14,307 nt of DNA, taken from contig JADLCG010000041.1 in assembly GCA_020847355.1 (NCBI GenBank), positions 1 through 14,307 on the forward strand. Reading direction: 5' to 3'. Below the pieces are notes generated by a model, which was not told the DNA's origin, did no database searches, and was given only the letters and a program-made list of their open reading frames with translations. The DNA comes from Anaerolineales bacterium (lineage in GTDB: Bacteria > Chloroflexota > Anaerolineae > Anaerolineales > Villigracilaceae). Position 1 is the first letter of the stretch; the number at the start of each line of letters is the position of its first letter. Of this stretch, positions 13,906 to 14,307 are shown piece by piece. The position numbers and the translations under genes are program-made.

Positions 13906-14307
13906 ACGATATGTACGCGCACAATCCCCAAAAGAAAAAACGAGATTGGCAGATCATTATCCTCATCTTTCCAATCGCTATCTTGTTGATGATGGTTTGC
14001 GGGCAGATGGGGACGCGCCTCTCGCCGCGCTGGTCGGTCGAGGCGGATATGAACTCTGCGCTCAACCCTGAGAATATCTCCCAAAAAGATTCCGTGATTG
14101 TCCCGCCCATCTCAAACGATATCCTCACGCCGATGGATTGGCTGGATAATTTTCTAACCCCGTCCGATAACTCCGGCGTGGTCTTTCCGCCGTTTATCAC
14201 CTTTGAACCTTCGTTGACTCCAACCGCCACCGCTTCGCCAACCGCCACTGCGACTGCTTCGCCTTCGCCGTCCCCAACCGCTACTGAGTCAGCTACGCCA
14301 ACTGCTA
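13902..14307 (+). CDS. Membrane-anchored protein with PT/SP-rich linker (3' end outside window)
   Basis: The first 135 residues of a protein that runs off the window. The ATG overlaps the kinase stop as ATGA, with GTAGG (13891-13895) six bases upstream, so translation is coupled to the kinase. A basic cytoplasmic start (QKKKRDW) is followed by one hydrophobic helix at about 16-33 (IIILIFPIAILLMMV), which fits a signal anchor or uncleaved signal. The remainder is presumably extracellular: a region of about 70 residues without a recognised fold, then from residue 106 a low-complexity TPTATASPTATATASPSPSP linker. Such linkers typically separate an anchor from a secreted binding or catalytic domain in Anaerolineae. 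The functional domain is beyond the window. Coupling suggests it works with the kinase, for instance as ligand receptor or output, but this is inference. Confidence 0.8.
   Translation, partial: MNDMYAHNPQKKKRDWQIIILIFPIAILLMMVCGQMGTRLSPRWSVEADMNSALNPENISQKDSVIVPPISNDILTPMDWLDNFLTPSDNSGVVFPPFITFEPSLTPTATASPTATATASPSPSPTATESATPTA
14217..14307 (+). repeat. Low-complexity Thr/Pro/Ala/Ser-coding repeat
   Basis: Codons 106-135 of the last gene repeat variations of CCAACCGCCAC and GCTTCGCC, giving alternating T-P-T-A-T-A-S-P. The array reaches the window edge, so its full length is unknown. Such arrays can change copy number by slippage. Confidence 0.8.

Noticed and set aside
13745..14248. Long - strand frame opposite the kinase end and the anchored protein
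   Set aside because: It is antisense to two well-supported coding frames, its composition has no domain signature, and it has no start signal.
1..14307. CRISPR array, tRNA, rRNA or prophage module
   Set aside because: No regularly spaced repeats, cloverleaf sequences, rRNA motifs or phage-type genes were seen on reading both strands. A computed scan (tRNAscan, Rfam) would be decisive.

Overview
The window is a gene-dense stretch of bacterial chromosome. The protein set and sequence style suggest a member of the Chloroflexota, most likely class Anaerolineae. The reasons are the lipoprotein- and membrane-rich content, a Pro/Thr/Ser/Ala-rich linker on an anchored extracellular protein, a group III-like phosphofructokinase, an X-family polymerase with a PHP domain, and DUF402/DUF4126/DUF2085/DUF4173-type genes. 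This assignment is inference from style; no rRNA or marker gene is present to prove it. No CRISPR array, tRNA, rRNA, transposase or phage gene was seen.

Bases 1-4449 (+ strand) form one compact thiamine-uptake and activation operon. It contains the 3' end of thiamine pyrophosphokinase, the lipoprotein ThiB, the fused two-domain permease ThiP, the ATPase ThiQ and a DUF402 putative phosphatase. Genes abut or overlap: 3 nt gap, 10 nt gap, 8 nt overlap, 26 nt overlap. The operon closes with a 44-bp perfect palindrome that contains the last stop codon and can terminate transcription from both sides. Imported thiamine (or its phosphates) would be pyrophosphorylated to the cofactor by the first enzyme. 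The DUF402 protein is a plausible accessory phosphatase.

Bases 4477-6203 (- strand) hold three membrane-protein genes: a 61-residue single-pass peptide with a Cys4 run, a DUF4126 protein and a DUF2085 protein with a CH...CxxC motif. Two good sigma-70-like promoters (17-nt spacers) are visible here. The one for DUF2085 sits so close to the ATG that the mRNA should be leaderless.

Bases 6319-9333 (+) hold 6-phosphofructokinase, then a 318-base non-coding, strongly structured spacer with mutually exclusive pairings, then a large DUF4173/DUF4153-like membrane protein. A ~20-bp inverted repeat flanks the latter.

Bases 9432-11859 (+) hold a PolX/PHP protein whose third catalytic aspartate is replaced by Gln, a two-TM small protein immediately downstream, and an AAC(6')-like acetyltransferase.

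Bases 12022-14307 (+) hold a Cache-HAMP-HisKA-HATPase sensor kinase. It overlaps (ATGA) a membrane-anchored protein with a low-complexity PT/SP linker, which is cut by the window end. A dyad (TTACAG-N2-CTGTAA) lies between two TATAAT hexamers upstream of the kinase.
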